Origin: Pirellulales bacterium
Lineage (GTDB): Bacteria; Planctomycetota; Planctomycetia; Pirellulales; Thermoguttaceae
Length of the DNA: 56,260 nt
NCBI GenBank assembly: GCA_016931995.1
Contig: JAFGDS010000102.1
Coordinates: 64,001-120,260 of the forward strand
Reading direction: 5' to 3'
Part shown: positions 23,243 through 31,963 of the stretch, piece after piece
How positions within the stretch are numbered: the first letter of the stretch is position 1
Layout: every line of letters starts with the position of its first letter
Translations under genes and position numbers: made by a program
Notes under the pieces: generated by a model
What the model was told of the DNA's origin: nothing
Seen by the model: only the letters and a program-made list of their open reading frames with translations
Databases searched by the model: none

Positions 23243-24487
23243 CTAATCCACGCCCTCGGTGGCGGTACCCAACCGCAGGGCCACCCGACACGCCTGACGG
23301 AAGGTCGCCAGCCGGAGCCGCTCCTGGACGGTGTGGGCCCCGATCTGACCCGCGCCCAGGGTTACCGTTGGCGCGACGCGGGCGGTTATCCAGTTGGCGT
23401 CGAGTCCCCCGTTGGAGACGGTCCGCTCCGGCTGCCCTCCCACGGCACGAATGGCCTTTTCGGCGACGCCCACCACGGGCGTGTCCTCGGCCAGTCGAAA
23501 TGACTCGTAATCGAGCCGGCCGTCGAAAGCGACACGGCCCGCCGCGCCGTCCTCATTGCGGACTTCGCCGGCGGCCATCGCGAACGCCGATTTGATCGCG
23601 TGAACGATCTGGCGACGAAAGGCCGGATCGTGGCTGCGGGCTTCCGCGCGGAGCCGGACGTGGGGAGTGACCACGTTCGTGGCGTCGCCGCCTTCGATCA
23701 CGCCGACATTACTCGTTCCCCGAAGGCCGTCCTTCTGAACCAGGCCGAGCCAGCCTTCGCGGTGCAGCCGGGCGATAGCCAACGACGCGATCGTGATGGC
23801 GCTGGCGCCGCGCTCCGGATGCACGCCGGCGTGGCTGGCAATGCCATGCACGTCGATGACCAGCCGATACCCGCCCGTGGCGCCGATGCCGACGTTGTGG
23901 TACTCGGAGCCGTCGAAGTTGAACGCCAGCCGAGGCGCCCCCAACGCACTCACCCGAGCCCAGCGCGCCCCCAGAAGACCGCACTCCTCCTGTACGGTCC
24001 AGAGCAACGTCAGCGGTGGATGGGGCAATCCGCGGCGGAGGATCTCCAGCGCGGCGGTCAGAACCACGGCCACGCCCGAGCGGTCGTCGCCGCCCAGCGC
24101 CGTGTGCTTGTCGGCCGGCGCGATCTGATCGCGTCGAACGACCGGCCGGGCGCCCACGGCCAGGGGCACCGTGTCCATGTGGGCCATGAGCAGCCGCCGC
24201 GGGCCGCGGCGCGAGCCGGGCAGCCGGCAGACGAGATTGCCCACCTCGCCGCCCAGAGGGCTGCGCCGGTGCGCCTGGTCGGTCCGGATGGCCCCCGCCG
24301 GCGCGCCGGCGCGGCGAAGCGACTTGACGATGTACTCGACCACCTTCCCCTCCCGCCCGCTGGGACCGGGGATCGACAGGAGATCCATCAAAGTCTTCTC
24401 GGCCTGTCTCAAGTCGGGTTCCAGAGCGGCGGGAAACGGTTGGGGCGTATCAGCCGCCCGGGATGGATGTCGGGCTTGCTTCTTCAT
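23243..24487 (-). CDS. M20-family metallopeptidase (PepT-like)
   Basis: A 414-residue di-zinc peptidase, probably a tri- or aminopeptidase in the cytoplasm. Metal ligands can be placed: His and Asp in AHMDTVP (about 102-108), Asp in GGDDRSG (about 130-136), the catalytic/ligand Glu pair in VQEECG (about 164-169), Asp in NFDGSEY (about 190-196) and His in GAHTVQERL (about 384-392). The dimerisation domain lies between (IDVHGIASHAGVHPERGASA). The start ATG 24487 has GAGG nearby. No signal peptide is seen. Substrate is not determined. Confidence 0.85.
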   Translation of the reverse strand: MKKQARHPSRAADTPQPFPAALEPDLRQAEKTLMDLLSIPGPSGREGKVVEYIVKSLRRAGAPAGAIRTDQAHRRSPLGGEVGNLVCRLPGSRRGPRRLLMAHMDTVPLAVGARPVVRRDQIAPADKHTALGGDDRSGVAVVLTAALEILRRGLPHPPLTLLWTVQEECGLLGARWARVSALGAPRLAFNFDGSEYHNVGIGATGGYRLVIDVHGIASHAGVHPERGASAITIASLAIARLHREGWLGLVQKDGLRGTSNVGVIEGGDATNVVTPHVRLRAEARSHDPAFRRQIVHAIKSAFAMAAGEVRNEDGAAGRVAFDGRLDYESFRLAEDTPVVGVAEKAIRAVGGQPERTVSNGGLDANWITARVAPTVTLGAGQIGAHTVQERLRLATFRQACRVALRLGTATEGVD

Positions 24488-24609
24488 GGGGGGCCTCGTG
24501 AAGTCGTTGCGTCAATCGGGTATTATAAGAGCCTGACACGGGATGAACATGGAGGGTGGCACGCCCTGAGCCCAGCGAAGGGCGTGGCTGTATTTACCGT
24601 AACATGTGC

Positions 24610-24706
24610 GTGCCACTAGCTCTGCCAGTGAAGAAATTGGGTGTGACGCGGACACTGGCGGAGCCAGTGGCACCCGCGAGAGATCCTTTGCTGCGCTCAG
24701 GATGAT
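24610..24706. repeat. Two CACTGGC repeats and a half TCATCCTGAGCG arm
   Basis: GTGCCACTAGCTCTGCCAGTG (24610-24630) and the inverted ACACTGGCGGAGCCAGTGGC (24652-24671) are followed directly by GAGATCCTTTGCTGCGCTCA (24680-24699) with GGATGA. The last is a single arm of the family seen as full hairpins elsewhere. Two families are therefore side by side in one 100-base stretch. Confidence 0.75.
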
Positions 24707-24740
24707 CTTTCAGCAACGCCACAAACGGAGGGCTAAGATT

Positions 24741-25181
24741 ATGGGACAAAAGACGAACTTCCGGCGATACGCGCGTGGGCTCGTCGGAGCGGCGATTGGC
24801 GGGCTCTTGGGCTTGTTCCTCCGGTGGTGGCTGCTTCGGTTCGAGCTCGGGCCCGTCGGACTCCCCGGGAGGTATCTGGACGCGCTGGTGCTACCCGGCG
24901 CTCTGGCGGGATTGGGCTGCGGGCTGCTGTCCGGGGGACGGTCGTGGGTGTTGGCCGTGCTCTGCGGGCTGGGAGGGCTGGGGCTTGGAATCGTGAGCGA
25001 GTGGAAGAGCTTCCCTTTTGTCGCCAACGGGTCGCCGATCTACTTCGTAATCCATCTTCATCGGGTGCGCACGGTGGCGAAGATCATGATCGTTCTGGGC
25101 GCGGCCTTCGGATTCTGGTTTGGCTTGGGCCGCGATGCCCCGCCCGGCAGGGATGCTTCCGAGGAAAAGACCCTTTGTTAG
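24741..25181 (+). CDS. Small integral membrane protein, unknown
   Basis: A 146-residue protein with about four hydrophobic segments, e.g. GLVGAAIGGLLGLFLRWWLL, LVLPGALAGLGCGLLSGG, WVLAVLCGLGGLGLGIV and IMIVLGAAFGFWFGLG. ATG 24741 has GGAGGG about 9 bases upstream. The glycine-rich helices are not diagnostic. No neighbour suggests a job; it stands between repeat clusters and faces the end of the polysaccharide operon. Confidence 0.62.
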   Translation: MGQKTNFRRYARGLVGAAIGGLLGLFLRWWLLRFELGPVGLPGRYLDALVLPGALAGLGCGLLSGGRSWVLAVLCGLGGLGLGIVSEWKSFPFVANGSPIYFVIHLHRVRTVAKIMIVLGAAFGFWFGLGRDAPPGRDASEEKTLC

Positions 25182-25202
25182 GACAATGATCCATCGCGTT
25201 GC

Positions 25203-25266
25203 GTGCCACTGGCTCCGCCAGTGCTTGTCCGGCTAGACTGTTGACACACTGGCAGAGCCAGTGGCA
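25203..25266. repeat. Facing pair of CACTGGC-GCCAGTG repeats
   Basis: GTGCCACTGGCTCCGCCAGT (from 25203) and the inverted ACACTGGCAGAGCCAGTGGC (25246-25265) form a large potential stem. The pair lies in the gap between a convergent membrane-protein gene and the O-antigen ligase gene. Confidence 0.85.
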
Positions 25267-25330
25267 CACGGCGGCCTGGATCAATGGCTGCACGGCGGTC
25301 AATAAGGCCGATTGCCGTGGAGAGAACGGG

Positions 25331-28090
25331 TCAGGTCGGCCCCTGGCGGTCCCGCGCGGCTTGTTGGTCGAGCCGGCCGTCCAGGGCTTGGCGGTACAGG
25401 CGTTCCAGTCGCGCATCGCCCGTGCGGCGCCGCAGACACCAGTGCAGATGACCCTGCGCTTCCGCGCACAGCCCTTGGTTCAGGAGCGTTTGGGCCAATT
25501 CAAGCCGCACGTCGAATCGGTTGGGTTGGCATTCGTACGCGTTGCGGGCGCAGCGAAGTGCCTGGGCGTTTTCACCCAGCGCCGCGTAGAGCCGGCGGGC
25601 GATAAGCCACGTGGCGGCGGCCTGGCCCCCGGCAAGCGATCGGGCCTCGTGCTCCGCCGATTGGGCAACGAATTGCCGCAACGCGATAAGCTGCTCCGGC
25701 TGCCCGCGTTCCCGGCACGCGGCTTCGAGCGATTCCAGTCCGACCAGGTCGAGCTGAAATTCCTTGACGACGAAGCCGATCATGTGTTCGAGGCCCTCGG
25801 GGGCCGTGTTCTGGATAAGGTCCTCCAAGAGCCGTTTTTGAAATATCCGGCTGCACCGCGAGGCCTCCTTGGCCAGGGACAGCCATTGCGCCGGCTCACC
25901 GGCCAGCCATGCCTCGTTCGCGGCGGTGTATAGCACGTATCCGTCGTAGGGGCGAACCCGAACCGCCTGCTCGACGCACGCCCGCTTCGCCGAGTCGGTC
26001 GCCCCGTCGAGGAAACCAAGCTCCGCAAGGTAAAGATACGCCTTGCCTTGCAGCGGACAGGCCCAAAGAGCTTCGCGGGCGTGGCGCAGGGCCAAATACA
26101 GGTGCTTGCAGTGTTCGCCGACCGCGCGGCGGAGCCAGGCGTCGCGGGCCTCTCGCGACGGAAAGCTTGACTGCGAGCGAAGGGCCGCGTCGCGTACATT
26201 CGGCAACGACATCGGATTGATGGCCGTTACCTGAAGGAGATCAAACAGTTGCAGGTGGCTTTGCGCCAGCGCCAGTTGCGCCCGGGCGTGACCCGGCTGC
26301 CAGCGGACGACCTGCTCCAAGTGCGCGATCCGCCGACACTCGACGCGAACGGCGTCCTCGTTAGCGGCCCTCTCCAGGGCGGCCCGCGCCGCGGGGTCGA
26401 TGGATCCATCGGCCGGCGTCGCGTCGGCCGGCGGCGGCGCCTCGGCCTCGCGCCTGCACACGTCGAGCAGGTAGCGATCCCAATGCACTTGAGCCGCGGC
26501 GGCGCCCAGGCGGTCCCACGCCATGAACGAACCAAACGCGACCACGGCGATTGCAAACACCGGCGCGGCAAAAAGCGGCATGGGGCGAGCCGCGGGCGGT
26601 CCACTGGACCCCGCCACGGCCAGTTGCCAGCCCCGGCAGGCACAACCGGCCAACACGGCCACGACGACCATGCACCCAGGCACGTACCAGACAAAATCGG
26701 CGGCGGAATGGAGCGCATTGGCGGCCAGTCCCGCCGACACGGCGCCCAGACAGGCCAAAAGGCGCGTCGACTCGGCGCGGCGAAGCCCGCCGACGCACCA
26801 GAATCCGCAAAAACCCATGCCGACGCCCACCAGCGCGAGGCCCGTGACGCCGGTTTCCAGGGCAACCTGAATATATCCATTCTCGGCGTGGGTGTATTCG
26901 CGGCCCTCCATCGGCTCGTCGAGGTACATGGGATACACCTCGGCGTGGCTTCCGACGCCCGAGCCGATCGCGGCGAAATCGGGCACGGCCCGCAGATCAG
27001 TCTTCCAGATCCGGCGCCGGGCTTCATCCATGTCGAGCACCTTGACCTCGCCGGACGCGACGTTGCTCAGCCGATCGCTAACCCGGTCGTAGCCAAACAC
27101 CGCCAGGGCAACCGTGATGAACACGCCGGCGCCGGCAATGGTTCCGATGAATCGGCTCCGGACGTCGGCCGCCCGGCAGCAGACCACGGAGCTGATCGTC
27201 ACGGCCACGAACATGGCGACGTTGCCGCCGCGCGACAGGCTCAACAATCCGGCGAAGAACACCACGCCCGCCGCGATGACCAACACGTAGCCCTGCGATT
27301 CGCGCCGGCGCCAGGCGCCGCGCGACTCGCGCGCGGCGCCGCGGCGTTCTTCACTCTGATGGCGAAACGTCCGATGCAGCCACCAGATGACCGGGCCGAT
27401 CCCCAGCGCCATGAACTGGGCGAAGTGGTTTCGATTCGTGAAGCTTCCCTTCACGACGTTTTGGGCCGAGGCATACGGCGCCTCGTGGATCCAGAAGAAT
27501 TTGCCGTTGCCGGCGAAATGCTGGAACAGTCCAAACGTCGCCATGGCGATGCCGGAGATCGCGGTCCAACACAGCAGCCGTTCCACGTCCTCGACGTGGC
27601 GGATGCGCTGGACCGTGACCAGGAAGAGCAGTCCGTACGCCAGATAGACCGCCAGGGCGCCGCGCGTGGCGGCGGGCGTGAGCGAAAGGCGCTGCCAGGT
27701 ACCCAATCCGATCGAAGCCTCGGCTCCGGCGTTCCAAAGGGGCAGAATCTCGTGCGTGTGCGGGGCAACCGCGTCCGTCGCGTTTCGCGGCAGCGGCGCA
27801 AGCTGGGCAACCAGAAGGAGGACGCCTGCCAGCAGGACAAACACGGCGCGGGTCGGACGCCACGTGGGCCGGGGACTAAGCGACTCGTGGACTGCCCACG
27901 CCACGCTCAGAGCAATAACCAGGCTCACGAGAACGAGCTGGCCGATCGCGTGGCGCCCTCCCATGACCATGGGGACGACGAGCAGACAACTGGCCAGGCC
28001 GCCGTCGATGACCCGAAGCAGACCGGCCTGAAGCCGTTGCGACGTCGTTGGCTCGAGCGCGTTCGTGGAATGGCGATGCGCGGCGGGCAT
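25331..28090 (-). CDS. O-antigen ligase/polymerase (Wzy-like) fused to TPR domain
   Basis: A 919-residue protein. The N-terminal half (about 25-530) is polytopic and contains the O-antigen ligase family motif GSFTNRNHFAQFMALGIG near 225-242, and a large periplasmic loop region around 340-400. The second half is soluble and helical with TPR-like repeats: HARAQLALAQSHLQLFDLL, LALRHAREALWACPLQGKAY, LAELGFLDG, and RFDVRLELAQTLLNQGLCAE. It would polymerise or ligate lipid-linked repeat units in the periplasm, the TPR part perhaps holding the export complex. It starts 27 bases after the kinase gene's end and is the last gene of the operon. Confidence 0.87.
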   Translation of the reverse strand: MPAAHRHSTNALEPTTSQRLQAGLLRVIDGGLASCLLVVPMVMGGRHAIGQLVLVSLVIALSVAWAVHESLSPRPTWRPTRAVFVLLAGVLLLVAQLAPLPRNATDAVAPHTHEILPLWNAGAEASIGLGTWQRLSLTPAATRGALAVYLAYGLLFLVTVQRIRHVEDVERLLCWTAISGIAMATFGLFQHFAGNGKFFWIHEAPYASAQNVVKGSFTNRNHFAQFMALGIGPVIWWLHRTFRHQSEERRGAARESRGAWRRRESQGYVLVIAAGVVFFAGLLSLSRGGNVAMFVAVTISSVVCCRAADVRSRFIGTIAGAGVFITVALAVFGYDRVSDRLSNVASGEVKVLDMDEARRRIWKTDLRAVPDFAAIGSGVGSHAEVYPMYLDEPMEGREYTHAENGYIQVALETGVTGLALVGVGMGFCGFWCVGGLRRAESTRLLACLGAVSAGLAANALHSAADFVWYVPGCMVVVAVLAGCACRGWQLAVAGSSGPPAARPMPLFAAPVFAIAVVAFGSFMAWDRLGAAAAQVHWDRYLLDVCRREAEAPPPADATPADGSIDPAARAALERAANEDAVRVECRRIAHLEQVVRWQPGHARAQLALAQSHLQLFDLLQVTAINPMSLPNVRDAALRSQSSFPSREARDAWLRRAVGEHCKHLYLALRHAREALWACPLQGKAYLYLAELGFLDGATDSAKRACVEQAVRVRPYDGYVLYTAANEAWLAGEPAQWLSLAKEASRCSRIFQKRLLEDLIQNTAPEGLEHMIGFVVKEFQLDLVGLESLEAACRERGQPEQLIALRQFVAQSAEHEARSLAGGQAAATWLIARRLYAALGENAQALRCARNAYECQPNRFDVRLELAQTLLNQGLCAEAQGHLHWCLRRRTGDARLERLYRQALDGRLDQQAARDRQGPT

Positions 28091-28117
28091 GGTGCATGGC
28101 CCGCGCCGTCGGGCACG

Positions 28118-30439
28118 TCAGGCCACGCGACGCGGCACGACTCCCGGGGACGTTGCCAAAGGACGCGGCGGCTCGGACGAGTCCTCGAAGACTCCGGCGA
28201 GAGCGTCTTCGGCCGGCTCCTCTTGCGTGGCGTATCCGTATCCGTATCCGTATCCGTATCCGTAGTAGCCGTGACCCTTCTCATTGCCGATGCGGTTGAG
28301 CACGACGCCCGGCACGGCGATCCGCAGCGACACGAGACTCTCCACGGCGCGGATCACGCCGCGGCGATGGTTCTTGTCTGGCTGGATAACGAGAAGCACG
28401 CCGTCCACGAGCCGGCCCAGGACGGCGGCGTCACTGGTGGCCAGGGCCGGCGGGCTGTCGATGAGAATCCGATCGTAGAGCGTGCCGGCCCAGTCGATCA
28501 GATCGGCCATTCTCGGTCCGGCAAGCAATTCGGCGGGGTTGGCCGACCGCGGGCCGGACGGCAAAACGTCGAGCTTGTCGATCCCGCTGGCTTGGATGTG
28601 GGCGGTGGCCTCGCGGGCAACGTCGTCGTCGCTTCGGAGAATGGTCGAGAGCCCCTCGCACGCTTGCATCTGCATGAGATTGGTCAGTCCCGGCCGGCGG
28701 AGGTCGCCGTCCACCAGGAGCGTCTTTTTGCCCGACTGCGCGTAGCACACGGCCAGGTTGGCCAGCACGGTGGTCTTCCCGTCGCCCGGCTCGGCGCTGG
28801 TGACGACGATGCGGTTGAGGTCCTGGTCGGCCAGGGCCAACGCCGTCCGCAGGGTGCGGAACGCCTCGCTTTCCGTGGCGGTGGGCGCCACGTGAACCTG
28901 CAACGAATCGAGCCCGACTGTCTCCGTCGTCGGCAATTGACGAATCATCGCCAGGACCGGCACGCCGAGTTGGTGCTGCATGTCTTCTGGAGAGCGGAAC
29001 CGGTCGTCCAGGATGTCCAGCACGTAGACGATCCCGAGCCCGATCCCCAGCCCAAGGACGATGGCGATCATGCCGACGCGAGGAAGTCGAGGGGAGATGG
29101 GAGCCGTATTGACCATCGGTTGGTCGATTACCGCCGCGCGGACCTCCTGACCGTCCTGCTGCAGGTCGAGCGAGGCGATGCGCGACGTCAACACGTCGTT
29201 CAAATTGCGCAGTCGCTCGACGTCGTGCTCGAGCACGTCGAGGGTCGCCAGCCGGCCCGTCAGATCGACGGCTTCCGCCCGGCTCGCCTCGCACTGCGCC
29301 TGCAGCGCGTTTTCCTGGGTGAGCGTCTCGCTGAGCTTCTGCTGAACCATGTGGATCAAAAGCGGACCGATCTGAGCCCGCTGCATCCGCCCGACCACGT
29401 CGGCCGATTGGGTCTCGTAGGTCTGAAGGTATTCCTCGGCCTGGCGGATCAATGCGCGCCTGGCGACCATTTCGGGGTGGGCCGCGCCAAGCCGCCCCTG
29501 CATGGTTTGCAGTTCCGCGCGATCGCGAATGAGCTGCTCCTGGACCAACCCCCGGACTCGCGCGTGCTCCACCCCCAGGCCGAAGCTCTCCATGAGCAGT
29601 TCTCGACCGACCGTCTCGGCGACCGATAGGAGATGCTGTTGGAGATCCTCGCCATTGCGGACGGCCGTCTGAATGGCGGCCAGGGTAGCCTGTAATTCGA
29701 TCCGCTGCCGCTGGACCGCGTTCAGCTCGTCGGTGAAATAAATCGCCCGCTTGATCACCGGATTGAGGATCTCGCCGCCTTGGTTCGATCCCAAATCGCC
29801 GAAGTACCGCTTGGCCTCGATCAGCTCCTGCTGCCGCTGCTGCAACTGGCCGGCCAACTCGACGCGCTCCTTGGTCAACACGCGACTGATCTCGCCGGCG
29901 GTGCCTTTGTGCGTTTGGTCCAGAAAAGTCAGGTAGGAATCGATAACCGCATTAAGCACGGTCACCGCCACGGCCGGGTCTTTCGACTGATAGCTCACCT
30001 CGAGGATATTCGTGGTCGGGACGACTTTCGTGCTCAGGTTGCCCCGGAGGACGTGAACCCACCGCTCCTTCGGGACGCCCGCCAAATCGACGCGGTCCTC
30101 GGCCCGGCGAAGCCGTTCCAGGGCGCCTTCGATCACCCTGGGGCTCGACACCACGCTCTCGAAGGTCTTCATCAGATTGCGTTGCTCGCCAAATTGCCCC
30201 GCCACGAGCCCCGCCTCGTCCATGCCCGTCTGCATCATGAGCATGCCGGCCTTTGCGCCGTAGAAGCGGGTGGCCGTGGCGAAGTACAGTCCCCCCAACA
30301 GCGCGCAGGCCACGAGCGAGGCGATGACCACGTTCTTCCGGTAGCGCACGGCCAGCAGGAATTGCGCCAGCATGTGAACCAGAATCCGGCTGGACTGGCC
30401 TTCACCGGGCGAATTGACGACCCCGAAGTCCTGTGACAT
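28118..30439 (-). CDS. Wzc-like tyrosine autokinase (BY-kinase) with Gly-Tyr repeat tail
   Basis: This inner-membrane protein of about 773 residues controls polysaccharide chain length and export by cycles of tyrosine phosphorylation. A first membrane segment is near 35-55, a long coiled-coil periplasmic region spans 150-430, a second membrane segment (VGMIAIVLGLGIGLGIVYVL) is near 447-466. The kinase domain has intact Walker A SAEPGDGKTT (about 548-557), A' LLVDGDLRRP, and Walker B ILIDSPPALA (about 658-667). The tail carries GYYGYGYGYGYGY around 723-735, a tyrosine cluster that is the expected autophosphorylation site. Start is MSQDFGVV at 30439; a Met 10 codons upstream is possible. Confidence 0.92.
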   Translation of the reverse strand: MSQDFGVVNSPGEGQSSRILVHMLAQFLLAVRYRKNVVIASLVACALLGGLYFATATRFYGAKAGMLMMQTGMDEAGLVAGQFGEQRNLMKTFESVVSSPRVIEGALERLRRAEDRVDLAGVPKERWVHVLRGNLSTKVVPTTNILEVSYQSKDPAVAVTVLNAVIDSYLTFLDQTHKGTAGEISRVLTKERVELAGQLQQRQQELIEAKRYFGDLGSNQGGEILNPVIKRAIYFTDELNAVQRQRIELQATLAAIQTAVRNGEDLQQHLLSVAETVGRELLMESFGLGVEHARVRGLVQEQLIRDRAELQTMQGRLGAAHPEMVARRALIRQAEEYLQTYETQSADVVGRMQRAQIGPLLIHMVQQKLSETLTQENALQAQCEASRAEAVDLTGRLATLDVLEHDVERLRNLNDVLTSRIASLDLQQDGQEVRAAVIDQPMVNTAPISPRLPRVGMIAIVLGLGIGLGIVYVLDILDDRFRSPEDMQHQLGVPVLAMIRQLPTTETVGLDSLQVHVAPTATESEAFRTLRTALALADQDLNRIVVTSAEPGDGKTTVLANLAVCYAQSGKKTLLVDGDLRRPGLTNLMQMQACEGLSTILRSDDDVAREATAHIQASGIDKLDVLPSGPRSANPAELLAGPRMADLIDWAGTLYDRILIDSPPALATSDAAVLGRLVDGVLLVIQPDKNHRRGVIRAVESLVSLRIAVPGVVLNRIGNEKGHGYYGYGYGYGYGYATQEEPAEDALAGVFEDSSEPPRPLATSPGVVPRRVA
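28232..28261 (-). repeat. GGATAC hexamer microsatellite in the kinase tyrosine tail
   Basis: Five perfect tandem copies of GTATCC on the plus strand (GGATAC on the coding strand) each encode Gly-Tyr. Flanking codons add one further Tyr-Tyr. A change in copy number would keep the reading frame and add or remove phosphorylatable tyrosines. Confidence 0.93.
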
Positions 30440-30509
30440 GCCGCTATCGTCCCATGAAACCCGACGCAAAACGTTGGATCGCGCGTTCGCCCGATCCGTC
30501 CTCGGTTCG

Positions 30510-31616
30510 TCAAAACAGCGCTATGGAGCCGCCAATGCCGATCCGAATGAACTGCTTCAACAGATCGGCCGATATCGTCTCCAGCGTCTGGCGGACGATC
30601 ACCGTGTCGCCCGGCGCCAGCAGCACGTTGTCCGGACCCCGAATCGCCCGCTGGATGCTGGCCTGAATCGTGATCGGCGCGTCCTCGCCGGGCACGTGTC
30701 GCACCACGTCCACCCGGTCGGCCACGCGGCTCGAACAACCGCCGGCCATGGCCACGCTGTCCAGGAGTCGTATCTCATGGCTGGCGTTCATCGGGAACAT
30801 GCCGGGCCGATTGACCAGACCCAACACGTGGATGGGCGGAAGATCCCGCTTCACCACGTTCACGACGTCGCCGTCCTCGAGCGTCCGATTGCCCCCGCCG
30901 TCGCCGGAAGCCGTGACGAGATTCACGAGGACGACTTCGCCCACGGGCGTCAAAGGCGTCTCGTGCGAGACCGGCCGCGCCCCCGCGGAGCCCGACGCCT
31001 GCATCACGCCGGGCGAGAGAAGGCGCGGATCCGTGTGGCGGATCTCCACGTCGCCGCAGGCCGCCTTGCTTACGCCTCCCGCCGCGACCAACGCGGCCAG
31101 AAGCGAACTGTTGCCGCGCGGCAATGGGTACGTGCCCGGCTTCTCCACCGCGCCGACAACCGTGACGTAGTTCTCTCGCGGTTTGACAATCCGCAGGGCG
31201 ACGAAGGCATTAGGATAAATGTCCCTCGCTCGGGCGGCCGCCGCCACCGCCTGCTCGGCGTGTTCGACCTCCATGCCGGCCACGGGAACCCGGCCAACCA
31301 GAGGAACGCCCACCGTCCCGTCCCTGCCCACACGGACCTCGACGCTCCGCATCGGCGTCGTCGTGAGCCCCGGATCGACCTGCACGGACAGAAGATCGCC
31401 CCAGGCAATCACGTCGCGCGGGCCGGAGCTCGCTCCCAACCGGCCAAAATTCACGCCGTCTATCCCCGAAGGCGCCGGCGCCGCGTACTCCACCGGCAAA
31501 TGCGAGGCACGGTACAGCCGCTGCGCGCACCCGCCGGCCAGCAGGCAGCAGACCGCCAGCGCCCCGACCACCCCGTGGCGATTCGGTTGGAGGGATTGAC
31601 CTGGCAAGTGCTTCAT
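30510..31616 (-). CDS. Outer-membrane polysaccharide export lipoprotein (Wza-like, SLBB)
   Basis: A 368-residue protein expected to form the outer-membrane/periplasmic export channel. The start MKHLPGQSLQ at 31616 leads to a lipobox LLAGGC (Cys30). The poly-export domain follows: VIAWGDLLSVQVDPGL, VRVGRDGTVGVPLVGRVPVAG (about 105-125). Two SLBB-like stretches follow: NYVTVVGAVEKPGTYPLP and PPIHVLGLVNRPGMFPMN. The end IGIGGSIALF is short and hydrophobic. AAGGCGG lies upstream. It precedes the Wzc-like gene by about 70 bases, the usual order. Confidence 0.9.
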   Translation of the reverse strand: MKHLPGQSLQPNRHGVVGALAVCCLLAGGCAQRLYRASHLPVEYAAPAPSGIDGVNFGRLGASSGPRDVIAWGDLLSVQVDPGLTTTPMRSVEVRVGRDGTVGVPLVGRVPVAGMEVEHAEQAVAAAARARDIYPNAFVALRIVKPRENYVTVVGAVEKPGTYPLPRGNSSLLAALVAAGGVSKAACGDVEIRHTDPRLLSPGVMQASGSAGARPVSHETPLTPVGEVVLVNLVTASGDGGGNRTLEDGDVVNVVKRDLPPIHVLGLVNRPGMFPMNASHEIRLLDSVAMAGGCSSRVADRVDVVRHVPGEDAPITIQASIQRAIRGPDNVLLAPGDTVIVRQTLETISADLLKQFIRIGIGGSIALF

Positions 31617-31963
31617 GAAACCCGAACCGCCTTGACTCGAAGGCTTGGCGAAAAACCCGCACGAAAGGTGGGCAGTAAATACACGGAAACCCCGCCATGC
31701 GTCAACACCAGTCGTCCCCCCGGCTGGACTACCCTCCTCCGGCGGGGGCAGGATCCCGGCGCGCACCGGCAACTCGTTGCCGTGGATCCGAGGAGCCGCC
31801 TGCGGGTTCGCCAAACGCCTGCGTTGCCATGGATTTCGCGCACGGCGTTGAAGCGGGGGTCAAGAAAACCGCAACGGCCCTCCGAGCGCAAGCCGTCTGG
31901 AAGCCAGACAAGCTCCAACGCGCCCGCAGGGCCGTCATAGTGAGCTACTACATGTCCCTTTAT
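31617..31963 (-). promoter_or_regulatory. Upstream region of the export operon with candidate promoter
   Basis: No gene is credible in this 347-base gap. Reading the minus strand, TTGACG (31705-31700) and TATTTA (31681-31676) are 18 bases apart and 60 bases from the lipoprotein start. The -10 is a weak match, so this is a candidate only. No repeat family member was seen here. Confidence 0.3.

Noticed and set aside
28232-28261. Hexamer tract as a regulatory (promoter-spacing) repeat
   Set aside because: It lies well inside the coding region of the kinase, and its codons encode the expected tyrosine tail, so a coding role explains it better.
26249-29629. Open frame of 1126 codons on the plus strand
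   Set aside because: It is antisense to the O-antigen ligase and Wzc-like genes, has no domain signature and a biased composition (Arg, His, Gln, Gly), as expected of a GC-rich shadow frame.
31613-31918. 101-codon minus-strand frame upstream of the Wza-like gene
   Set aside because: Composition is random-like, it overlaps the true lipoprotein start, and no ribosome binding site is present.
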